A stretch of DNA of 64,000 nucleotides. Origin: Paracoccaceae bacterium. GTDB lineage: Bacteria; Pseudomonadota; Alphaproteobacteria; Rhodobacterales; Rhodobacteraceae. The position numbers were made by a program, and so were the translations under genes. How positions within the stretch are numbered: position 1 is the first letter of the stretch; the number at the start of each line of letters is the position of its first letter. This document shows, piece by piece, positions 56,917 to 64,000 of the stretch. The stretch covers positions 22,075 through 86,074 of the forward strand of contig JAGWAS010000006.1 in NCBI GenBank assembly GCA_021296235.1, written 5' to 3'. The notes under the pieces were generated by a model, which was given only the letters and a program-made list of their open reading frames with translations, was not told the origin of the DNA and did no database searches.

Positions 56917-57575
56917 GCAGCCAATTCAACGTGCATCGTGCCGATGCAAAATCCGGTGAAACGGAAAGTATGGTTGTCCTGCTTCACGGTTATGGGGCGA
57001 ATGGTGGCGATCTGCTGGGATTGTCCGAGGTTTGGGGGCCCAGCATGCCAAACACCCTCTTCGTGGCACCCGATGCGCCCAGCCCGTGCGACAGCCACCC
57101 CGCCGGCCGGCAATGGTTTCCAATTGAGGCTGCAGGTCCCGTTGACCGCATGGATATGATTCACAATTTGATTAGATCATTCAATGAATTGAACGAGTTT
57201 CTTGATGCCGAGAATGAAAGGGCCGGCGTTCCTGAAGAGAAATCGATACTGGTGGGATTTTCCCAAGGAACGATGATGGCACTTCATGTGGGTCTTCGCA
57301 GGCAACGACAACTGGCCGGCATTGTCGGTTATTCCGGCAAATTGCTGAACCCGTCGCTGCTGGAATCCGAGTTGGTCTCAAGGCCGCCGGTAATGCTGGT
57401 TCACGGTCAAGATGATGAAGTTGTCCCGTCATCGCAATCTATCGAGGCGGATGAGTTCCTGAAGCGCAGCGGGATCAACTCTCAGCTCTACCTTGCACCG
57501 AGGCTTGGCCACAGCATAGACATGTTCGGACTTGGCTTGGCACTGAATTTCATGAAAACGCATCTGGACAGTTAG
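56913..57575 (+). CDS. Phospholipase/carboxylesterase family alpha/beta hydrolase
   Basis: A 220-residue cytoplasmic hydrolase of the acyl-protein-thioesterase-like family. VVLLHGYGANGGDLLGL is the oxyanion loop, ILVGFSQGTMMALHVGL carries the nucleophile Ser in GFSQG, VMLVHGQDDEVVPSSQS carries the catalytic Asp, and RLGHSIDMFGL the His. PTAPWLP-type changes are present, with FVAPDAPSPCD. It probably cleaves short carboxyl esters. It is coupled to the glycosylase gene by a four-base overlap, an arrangement without an obvious functional reason. Confidence 0.9.
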   Translation: MSSQFNVHRADAKSGETESMVVLLHGYGANGGDLLGLSEVWGPSMPNTLFVAPDAPSPCDSHPAGRQWFPIEAAGPVDRMDMIHNLIRSFNELNEFLDAENERAGVPEEKSILVGFSQGTMMALHVGLRRQRQLAGIVGYSGKLLNPSLLESELVSRPPVMLVHGQDDEVVPSSQSIEADEFLKRSGINSQLYLAPRLGHSIDMFGLGLALNFMKTHLDS

Positions 57576-57651
57576 GCCGCACCGTTTCGGCAGTTCGGGT
57601 GGAGGCACCTATGACAAAATTGGCGGCCTGTTCACGCAATTGGAGAATCCG

Positions 57652-58236
57652 ATGACAACCCAACAGGAAATACTCGATTTCTGGTTTGCAGAAATTTCAC
57701 CGATGGAGCAGTTCATGGGCGGACCGGAGTTGGATGAACGGATCAAGTCGAGATTCGGGCAGTCATGGGAAAGGGCGGTTGCCGGAGAGTTCAGGGATTG
57801 GTTGGACACATCCGACGGTGCGGTTGCGTTGATCATTCTCTTGGATCAGTTTCCCAGAAATATGTTTCGCGGTTCTGGAAAATCCTTCGACAGCGATGCG
57901 CTTGCCCGGGAATGCGCAAGCGTTGCGATTGAGGCGGGCCATGACATGCTGCAACCGGAGCGCAGGCGCCTGTTCATTTACATGCCCTACATGCATTCGG
58001 AGGGTCCGGCAGATCAGGAGCACTGCGTGGAGTTAATTCGGGACCGACTCCCGGAAACCGGGGCGCTGAACCTTTTGCACGCCCGGGCACATCGAGACAT
58101 CATTGGGCTGTTTGGTCGGTTCCCTTACCGCAACGAAGCCCTCGGGCGCGAAAGCACTCGGGAAGAGATCAAATGGCTGAAGGATGTGGGCTACCGAAAA
58201 TTCGTTGAGCAGCTTGAAGCTGCAAAGGGGTCCTGA
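57652..58236 (+). CDS. DUF924 family protein
   Basis: About 194 residues from ATG 57652 (MTTQQEILDFWFAEISPMEQ); a TTG four codons upstream opens the track ORF. DUF924 hallmarks are EILDFWF, LIILLDQFPRNMFRGSGKSFDSDALA, and RRLFIYMPYMHSEGPADQE. These all-alpha proteins resemble tetratricopeptide-like folds and are widespread in proteobacteria; no reaction is known. The gene is 76 bases after the carboxylesterase gene and may belong to that operon. It converges on tpiA. Confidence 0.9.
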   Translation: MTTQQEILDFWFAEISPMEQFMGGPELDERIKSRFGQSWERAVAGEFRDWLDTSDGAVALIILLDQFPRNMFRGSGKSFDSDALARECASVAIEAGHDMLQPERRRLFIYMPYMHSEGPADQEHCVELIRDRLPETGALNLLHARAHRDIIGLFGRFPYRNEALGRESTREEIKWLKDVGYRKFVEQLEAAKGS

Positions 58237-58292
58237 CCGAAACCGACGAAGCATGCCAGACCCGAATTGGGTTGGGGATTGCTCGCGACGCG

Positions 58293-59039
58293 TCAATCCT
58301 GGCAGGCATTCAACACGGCTGCAAAATCATCCCCATTCAGGGAAGCTCCGCCGACAAGCCCACCGTCCACATCCCTGGTTCCAAAAATCTCGGCAGAGTT
58401 TTTTGGATTGACCGATCCACCATAAACGATTGCGATGTTTTCGGCTGCTCTTGATCCCAGCAGCTTGGAACAGTGGGACCTTATGAACCCGTGAGCATCC
58501 TCTATCTGCGTCCTTTCCGCCGTCCTTCCGGTTCCGATCGCCCACACCGGCTCATATGCGACAACCAGGTTCCGGTCGTTGGCGGTTTCCGGAATGCTTT
58601 CTGACAGCTGATCTCCGACAACCTGATGGGTTCTGCCTGCAAGGCGTTCATGTTCCGTCTCACCAACGCAGAGGATGGTTTTTAGACCCGCGGAAATGCA
58701 TGCCTTCGCCTTGCTGCGGACGAGTTCGTTGGATTCACCATGTCCAACCCGCCGTTCCGAATGTCCGACAATGCAATGTGTGGCACCGGCATCAGCGAGC
58801 ATGCGGGCGGACACATTTCCGGTGTATGCGCCAGCTTCCAACTGGTGACAATCCTGCCCACCCGTTTCGATGGCGAATTCGGACAAGAGCTCCGACATGC
58901 GATGGATCAGGGTTGATGGTGGACATACAACAGCGGTCAAATTCGCTGGAATCGACAAGCCCTTAAACTTGGCTACTTCGCCAAGGTCGATGCCGGTGCC
59001 GTTCATCTTCCAGTTTCCTGCAATCAGTCTTTGACGCAA
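58293..59039 (-). CDS. tpiA: Triosephosphate isomerase
   Basis: About 248 residues if translation starts at TTG 59039, where GGAGG sits seven bases upstream and the protein begins MRQRLIAGNWKMNGTG, the normal TpiA N-terminus. The track start (59090) adds 17 residues with no family match. Catalytic residues: Lys in GNWKMNG, His in IVGHSERR, Glu in LVVAYEPVWAIGTG. The phosphate-gripping segments IVYGGSVNPKN and GGLVGGASL are present. It interconverts dihydroxyacetone phosphate and glyceraldehyde 3-phosphate. A UUG start is a mild curiosity for a central enzyme. Confidence 0.95.
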   Translation of the reverse strand: MRQRLIAGNWKMNGTGIDLGEVAKFKGLSIPANLTAVVCPPSTLIHRMSELLSEFAIETGGQDCHQLEAGAYTGNVSARMLADAGATHCIVGHSERRVGHGESNELVRSKAKACISAGLKTILCVGETEHERLAGRTHQVVGDQLSESIPETANDRNLVVAYEPVWAIGTGRTAERTQIEDAHGFIRSHCSKLLGSRAAENIAIVYGGSVNPKNSAEIFGTRDVDGGLVGGASLNGDDFAAVLNACQD

Positions 59040-59150
59040 CGTGAGCCTCCGGTCATTTGCTGCGGTTACAGTCTGGTGATGCCGCTGCAAGTTGGTCGGT
59101 TTGGCGCCGCGTCTCCAGTGAGGTGCAAGTGTGTGAGAAGGCTCCGAATT

Positions 59151-59504
59151 TCAATCATCGCCCTTGAATTTGATTGACTCGCCGCATCCGCAGGCTTCGG
59201 CGACGTTCGGATTGTTAAATCTGAATCCGGATTCCAGAAGTGTGGCCCCATAGTCGATTTCGGTCCCGAACAAGAACATCTGTGCCATGGGTGCGATCAT
59301 GACCCTTGCTCCGTCCTGTTCCACAACTTCGTCATGCTCGCAAACGCGATCAACAAACTCCATGGTGTATTCCATGCCGGCGCATCCGCCTTTCTTGACA
59401 CCGATCCGGAGCCCCTCCTTGCCGGATTGGTTCATCAGGCGAACAATCTGTGTTGCCGCGGAATTGGTAAGAGATATTGCTTGGCTATTTGGCGTTCCGA
59501 ACAT
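59151..59504 (-). CDS. HesB/IscA-type iron-sulfur assembly protein
   Basis: About 117 residues from ATG 59504 (MFGTPNSQAISLTNSAA), preferred to a TTG nine codons earlier. The A-type carrier signature is complete: LRIGVKKGGCAGMEYTMEF with the first Cys, and the C-terminal EACGCGESIKF with the CxC pair. It holds or delivers Fe-S clusters. It lies close to the SufT-like gene on the same strand, so the two probably work together, but the rest of the suf operon is not in the window. The name sufA or iscA cannot be chosen. Confidence 0.93.
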   Translation of the reverse strand: MFGTPNSQAISLTNSAATQIVRLMNQSGKEGLRIGVKKGGCAGMEYTMEFVDRVCEHDEVVEQDGARVMIAPMAQMFLFGTEIDYGATLLESGFRFNNPNVAEACGCGESIKFKGDD

Positions 59505-59587
59505 CTGGAAATTAGTCCTTTCGGCACCCAATTCTGACTTTCAATGCAACTGAATGGTCGAATTCCGGCAGTTGCGCAAGAGATCGG

Positions 59588-59956
59588 TTACATGAAGCCC
59601 AATTCAAGTCTGGCTTCGTCCGACATCATCTCCATGCCCCAAGGCGGATCCCAAGTCAGCTCGACATTTACGCTCTTGACGCCTGCAAGAGGTTCAACGG
59701 CATCCGCCAGCCAGCCGGGCATCTCTCCGGCAACCGGGCAGCCCGGTGCAGTGAGCGTCATGATCAATTGCACATCTCCCTCGTCTCCGATGTCAATCGT
59801 GTAGATCAGTCCGAGGTCGTAAATGTTGACCGGAATCTCCGGATCATACACCGAGCGACAAGCCTCAACAATCGTGTCATGCAACGGATGGTCGACGCTG
59901 GAAGGTCTGATGAGGGGCGGCCCCTCCATTAGGTGTTCGTCTGTGACTGCCATCAT
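59588..59956 (-). CDS. SufT/MIP18-like (DUF59) iron-sulfur assembly factor
   Basis: A 122-residue protein: DTIVEACRSVYDPEIPVNIYDLGLIYTIDI is the DUF59 opening with the DPE motif. IMTLTAPGCPVAGEMPGWLADAV carries the reactive Cys, and VNVELTWDPPWGMEMMSDEA the WDPPW box. These proteins help mature Fe-S enzymes and are often found in suf operons. It starts with two adjacent ATG codons. It lies 83 bases upstream of the HesB/IscA gene, pointing to a shared transcript. Confidence 0.92.
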   Translation of the reverse strand: MMAVTDEHLMEGPPLIRPSSVDHPLHDTIVEACRSVYDPEIPVNIYDLGLIYTIDIGDEGDVQLIMTLTAPGCPVAGEMPGWLADAVEPLAGVKSVNVELTWDPPWGMEMMSDEARLELGFM

Positions 59957-60874
59957 TGATTGCCAGGGAATTGAAGCTCGTAACTGAAAATAGCGGCAAA
60001 CTTGAAAAAGTCTAGTGTTTCAGTCGGAATTGAATTCGTAAAGAGGTCGTGTCTTGCTGAACGCAATTGGGCCGCCCCTGCTTGCAGACCCCGTCAAGCA
60101 AACCGGCAGCTCCCGCTGAATTGAGAATCTTCTGTAAAGCCCATTTGTCGGCATGCAGTGAGAGTGAGGTTTGTCGAGATGCCAATAGCCGCTGCCCTGC
60201 TCAACCAACTGCATTTGACTGGATGTGGAGACCTTTCAGACCAAGTGGTGAATTGAGAAACTCAAGACACGCGGAACTTTCACATGTCTGGCTTCCAGTT
60301 GCGACATGCAATTGCTGTGGGCCAACATGGTGTTTGAGGTCGGAATCGGGTTGGTTACCCAAGCTCAATGATCTTAGGTCAAGACTGTCATTCTGACTCC
60401 GCAATTCCAATCCATCGCATCAAGCTGGAATTTCGGGATAGGATTTTCTCTGGCACCCCATGCAAAATCAGGATTTTGAGCGCACAGTCCCGAACCAACT
60501 TGGCATTTGCATCGCAGCCTTCCATTCCGTGGCAAGCTTCAGGACTTCAACTGGCCCCTCTTGAAACATCATCGGCTGCGCCATTGTCGTAAGGGCCTGG
60601 TGCGAGTTCGATTGAGGACAGACTTCATTTGGTGTCAGTGAACCGAGATAGGTGGGAGAGGCCACCAAGCTACGCATCGGAATTCCATTCGGCGTGAAGA
60701 GGTTGATGCCTTGTACCCAGCCAACAGCAATCGGCACTCCGAAAATCACCCAGCAATTGGAATTTCGGCGAACGACGGAAAACCCGGAGTCTTTGGGTGT
60801 TTTGCGGGAAGTATTGACGGTTCGAACGAAGATGACTTAAGTTCGGTCTAAGAGAAAATGCAAACATTCGATCC
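59957..60874. other. 900-base gene-poor spacer
   Basis: No gene is recognised. The longest minus ORF (60468-60749) gives a reasonable-looking peptide (TYLGSLTPNEVCPQ..AQPMMFQEGPVEVLKLATEW) without a known family and may be a relic. Base composition is lower in GC than the flanking operons. The region should contain the promoter of the TonB-dependent receptor. No tRNA, CRISPR or strong hairpin was seen. Confidence 0.4.
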
Positions 60875-60958
60875 ATGATTGAATGGCGGAAGCAAAAAAA
60901 GATGGACTCCTTTGCAAGGGGGAAAACGATTGGCAAACCGGAGGTCATGGGGATTCCA

Positions 60959-63547
60959 ATGATTGTGAACAGCAATGTCTGGAAATATTGGATCAGAACT
61001 TGGTCCCGAACTGAAAAACAGCAGGCCCATCAGTTTCAGCCAACCAGAATACCCAGAATCCATATCGCTTTCCTCGGCGACTTGTCGGCCCCATTCCGAA
61101 TCCTTGGAATTCCAAGATCGTTCGTCGTATGCTCGGCTCTCATGGTCTGGGTTGCAGCTGGTTCATCCAATCCTCGTGTGGCAGTGGCAGATGATTTGCG
61201 GCAGGTGTTCACGATTGAAAGGGAGGAGATTGAAAGTTCAGGGATTCCGAACGTTTTTGATCTTCTGTATGAGCGTGCTGGAATCAACACATACGGCACA
61301 AACCACTCCAAATTGTTTGGTTGGTCGCACACTGTGGTTCTCCTGAACGGGAGGCCTCTGCCGAATGTCGCCGTTTCATATACTTTGGAAGCTCTCCCCC
61401 TATCTGCTGTCGAACGCATTGAAATTCTGAAAGACAACCGTGCTGTTTCGGTTGGTGAGAATGCGATCGGCGGGGCAGTGAACATCGTGCTTCGCAGCGA
61501 TTTTGAAGGTACCGAGATCCGAACCGGAATCGGCAGACCAGGACTGAAGGGGGGAGATTCCGACCATGCGAGTTTGCTCTGGGGAGGTCCGTTGGGCAAA
61601 GGGCATTTGATGATTGGTGTGGATCGAATTGGCAATCAACAAATCATAGATGCCGACAGGCGCTACAGCCGAGCGGAATACAATAGGGGTGGCACAACGG
61701 ATTTCAGCAACACCGTGGGCGTTTCCGATCTCGGCAACACTGTCTTCTATCAGGATAACAATGGCAATCTGAAGTCGGCTGCACTGGGCAACTGTGATGG
61801 CGAAGGGTATGTTAAAATCCAGAATCCGCGGGATGCTGTCGGTGACGGCTGCGGCTTTGCCTATGCAGACATTTCTTGGCAGACGGAACGATTTGAGAGG
61901 GACGGCACATTTTTGATCTTCGACCATCCGCTGGGCGAAGACGCGGAGGTGTATCTCGAAGCAAGGTATGCAATGGGGAATTCACTCTTTCGCTATGCCC
62001 CGTCACCTGACTTGCTCCGGTTTGAATCCTCCGACCCAGCCTTTAACACGATCATATCGCAGCTTGATGCCTCCACCGCCGCTGAAATTTCAAGTGCGGG
62101 TGTCCTCCAGCTTGGCCATCGTTTTGTTGGGCACGGCAACCGCGATTGGGGATGGGACATAAGGGAACATGACGTCACGCTGGGGATGAGAGGAATATTC
62201 GCAGATGGCATCGGCTACGATGCATATATTCGAGGCTATCGACAGGAGCTGGATGAGGCATCGAACACTTTCGTCAACGGAATAGAGGTTCGCAACCAAA
62301 TTAACGATGGCAATTACGATCTCACCAACCCGCTTTCGACCGACCCCGACCACCAACAAGCCATAGCCGACAGCAGCCTCGAACACACGCGCATCGCCTC
62401 CACCAAGCGTCGTTCTGCAGGAATTGAGCTAAGCGGGACCATCAACCCATTTTATGGCCGTGATCTGGGTTGGACACTCGGCATTGAGGCCGAGTTCAGA
62501 AACCTAAACAACAGGTTTCGCTACAGGGATGCCTCCGACAACCAAGTCGAAGCGTCAAATGTGCTGGGTTCCGGTGGATTGCCGGTTTCTGGCGAAAGGA
62601 AACGTCGGTCCGGATTTTCTGAAATTGTGATCCCGATCACCAAGCGCTGGGATGTTCAGGTCGCTGGACGTTTCGACAGTTTCAACGACGCCGGAACCAC
62701 AAGAAACCATGACATTTCAACTCGATTTCAGATTAACGACCGCTTGGCAATTAGGGGCGCGCTGAGCAAGGGCGAGGCGGTGCCCACGATCTATGCGATG
62801 AACGCCGACCCTTCGACAACTCATCCTTATGTATCGGTCAACGGTTCTTTGCTCCAGGTCGAACGCACGACTTCGGGAAATCCAAATCTCAAGCCGTACG
62901 ACACCGAGAGCTTCAATCTGGGATTTGCTTATAAGCTGGGCGCATTCGAAATGAATGTGGATGGTTTCCGAGTCAAGCAATCCGACAGACCGAGCGTGGC
63001 GTCAACCCAATCCATTATTAATCTCTATGAGTCTTCTGGTGCTGCCGGTCTTCCCGATGGAGTGATGGTGAATCCGGAAGTTGCGGATTACACAGTGACC
63101 GGACCTTGGGCCAATATCCTTTCGACAACGACCTCCGGTGTTGACATGCGCCTTGATTATACCCTTGACACACGCTGGTTGCGCGTAACGGATTCAAAGA
63201 GCGGTGAATATGGCGGGCTTGAGCAGGATTCACTCAATCCGCGCGATCGAATTCACTCGTCCGTCCGAGCCAGCATTGACAGCCTGACCTTTGGCTGGAG
63301 CGTCACTCATAACTCCAAGTTCAAGAGCAATCTGGTCAACGATTTCTATCCATCATGGACGGGCCATGATATTTCATTGACTTGGCGGGATGCGCTGGGG
63401 GTTGAAGGGTTGGTGGCGACGGGTGGGGTGCTCAACTTGACCGATGAGGGTCCGCCCACGGTGCCATCGTCGCCCAGCTTGATCGCGTCAAGCTACGATA
63501 CCAGGCTTGGCAGAACCCTTTTTCTAACTACCAAGGTTTCTTGGTAG
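60959..63547 (+). CDS. TonB-dependent outer-membrane receptor
   Basis: Roughly 860 residues; the start is uncertain (track start 60875, ATG 60947 or ATG 60959). A hydrophobic stretch FVVCSALMVWVAAGSS is the signal-peptide core but is preceded by about 45 polar residues, unusually long. The plug domain follows: VFTIEREEIESSGIPNVFDL, VVLLNGRPLPNV, VERIEILKDNRAVSVGENAIGGAVNIVLR. Then comes a large beta-barrel ending in FLTTKVSW with a terminal aromatic residue, as needed for BAM assembly. TonB-dependent receptors import siderophores, cobalamin, sugars or other large solutes. No TonB box is obvious and no transport genes are adjacent, so the ligand is unknown. An IS remnant follows directly. Confidence 0.9.
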   Translation: MIVNSNVWKYWIRTWSRTEKQQAHQFQPTRIPRIHIAFLGDLSAPFRILGIPRSFVVCSALMVWVAAGSSNPRVAVADDLRQVFTIEREEIESSGIPNVFDLLYERAGINTYGTNHSKLFGWSHTVVLLNGRPLPNVAVSYTLEALPLSAVERIEILKDNRAVSVGENAIGGAVNIVLRSDFEGTEIRTGIGRPGLKGGDSDHASLLWGGPLGKGHLMIGVDRIGNQQIIDADRRYSRAEYNRGGTTDFSNTVGVSDLGNTVFYQDNNGNLKSAALGNCDGEGYVKIQNPRDAVGDGCGFAYADISWQTERFERDGTFLIFDHPLGEDAEVYLEARYAMGNSLFRYAPSPDLLRFESSDPAFNTIISQLDASTAAEISSAGVLQLGHRFVGHGNRDWGWDIREHDVTLGMRGIFADGIGYDAYIRGYRQELDEASNTFVNGIEVRNQINDGNYDLTNPLSTDPDHQQAIADSSLEHTRIASTKRRSAGIELSGTINPFYGRDLGWTLGIEAEFRNLNNRFRYRDASDNQVEASNVLGSGGLPVSGERKRRSGFSEIVIPITKRWDVQVAGRFDSFNDAGTTRNHDISTRFQINDRLAIRGALSKGEAVPTIYAMNADPSTTHPYVSVNGSLLQVERTTSGNPNLKPYDTESFNLGFAYKLGAFEMNVDGFRVKQSDRPSVASTQSIINLYESSGAAGLPDGVMVNPEVADYTVTGPWANILSTTTSGVDMRLDYTLDTRWLRVTDSKSGEYGGLEQDSLNPRDRIHSSVRASIDSLTFGWSVTHNSKFKSNLVNDFYPSWTGHDISLTWRDALGVEGLVATGGVLNLTDEGPPTVPSSPSLIASSYDTRLGRTLFLTTKVSW

Positions 63548-63571
63548 GAAGGGGAAACACACAACGAACAT

Positions 63572-63718
63572 ATGTACCCTGAATTTGTGCGGAATATTCG
63601 CGATGTCATTGAATTGTGTGTAGATCGGTCGGATTGTTCAATGGTGCTCTCGGTGGATGAGCAGGCGCTGAATGCTGGTACTTGGACGCGAGCGGGGGTA
63701 TTGCTCCCGGCGAACAAG
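63572..63718 (+). mobile_element. IS630-type transposase remnant
   Basis: About 48 codons read YPEFVRNIRDVIELCVDRSD then CSMVLSVDEQALNAGTWTRAGVLLP. This parallels the catalytic region of IS630-family transposases, FVxKVRDIVGLYLxPPxxALVLCVDEKSQIQALDRTQPGLPL, including the first DDE Asp in SVDEQ. Key residues of the KSQIQALDR block are degraded and the rest of the gene is missing, so it is a decayed fragment. No terminal inverted repeats were identified. Confidence 0.6.
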
Positions 63719-64000
63719 TTGCACCCGACTTTCGTGCCGCAGCGGCAGCGGTTCCGAATATTTCGCTTCGGACGTGAGATGGCTCAGTGCCCGTCCAACT
63801 CCGTCATCGCGGTTAGACTGCCGCACGGTCTTCGAAACGGAGCGACTTAACCTGAAGCTTGATGGCAATTCGGCGAAGCGTGAAACAAGGCGTTGTTGAA
63901 TCATGCGAAGCAGCGGAAGTCACTCGGCAACGAATAGGGGCTGTGATCGAAAATTCGTCGGTATTTGGGCCGCCGGCATCGCAGTTTATGATGGTCGGCG
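63719..64000. other. Right window edge after IS remnant
   Basis: Short overlapping ORFs continue to the window end without recognisable content. Further pieces of the IS element or a gene running off the window cannot be excluded. Confidence 0.4.

Noticed and set aside
60468-60749. 93-codon minus-strand ORF in the spacer before the TonB receptor
   Set aside because: Reads somewhat like protein but no family, start site or neighbour supports it; kept only as a note in the spacer entry.

Overview
The window looks like a piece of an alphaproteobacterial chromosome, most probably Rhodobacterales or a close relative. Reasons: the block leuA / mreB-mreC-mreD-mrdA-rodA-ghrA, the GltX and NadE sequence types, a cysS-cimA-phytoene-synthase-like run, an FAD/GcvT-fused demethylase-type oxidoreductase, fused CysN/C and a DUF1127 mini-protein. 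This placement rests on remembered gene order and sequence feel, not on a search. No rRNA, CRISPR array, phage module or intact insertion sequence was found.

Layout. 0.2-8.2 kb: accessory metabolism (exported hydrolase, RidA, VOC protein, PPK2, a D-2-hydroxyacid dehydrogenase and three Gfo/Idh/MocA dehydrogenases). 8.2-14.1 kb: an FAD/GcvT demethylase-type enzyme facing a MetE-like methyltransferase, a DUF1127 gene, long gene-free spacers and tRNA-Gln(UUG). 14.7-24.1 kb: DegT-type aminotransferase, sulfate activation (cysD-cysNC), kdsA, nhaA and a uracil-DNA-glycosylase-family protein. 23.2-29.7 kb: the cell-shape operon, read right to left, with ghrA as its last gene. 29.9-31.7 kb: leuA preceded by a leucine-rich leader peptide and a strong hairpin. 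31.8-36.5 kb: an exported protein made of 19 MORN repeats, divergent from nadE, then gltX. 36.6-41.2 kb: glycine cleavage operon gcvT-gcvH-gcvP, then tRNA-Ala(CGC). 41.3-45.4 kb: glk, eda, edd. 45.6-50.9 kb: a fourth Gfo/Idh/MocA enzyme, two adjacent broken genes (3-hydroxyisobutyrate-dehydrogenase-like and TIM-barrel-isomerase-like), a PLP decarboxylase and a class I aminotransferase. 51-59.9 kb: cysS-cimA-squalene/phytoene synthase family, an MFS transporter, an AlkA-like glycosylase-carboxylesterase pair, DUF924, tpiA, a HesB/IscA protein and a SufT-like protein. 60-64 kb: a gene-free spacer, a TonB-dependent receptor and an IS630-type transposase remnant.

How the genes work together. Several enzymes feed one-carbon and glycine metabolism (FAD/GcvT enzyme, MetE-like protein, GcvTHP). 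Glk, Edd and Eda give the lower Entner-Doudoroff route. CimA and LeuA are the entry enzymes for isoleucine (citramalate route) and leucine. The accessory dehydrogenases suggest catabolism of polyols or sugar acids, but no transporter lies beside them to name the substrate. The most informative non-coding element is the leuA leader at 31560-31704. It shows a near-consensus promoter, a 26-codon ORF with five Leu codons among its last eight, and a hairpin that overlaps the ORF's stop codon.
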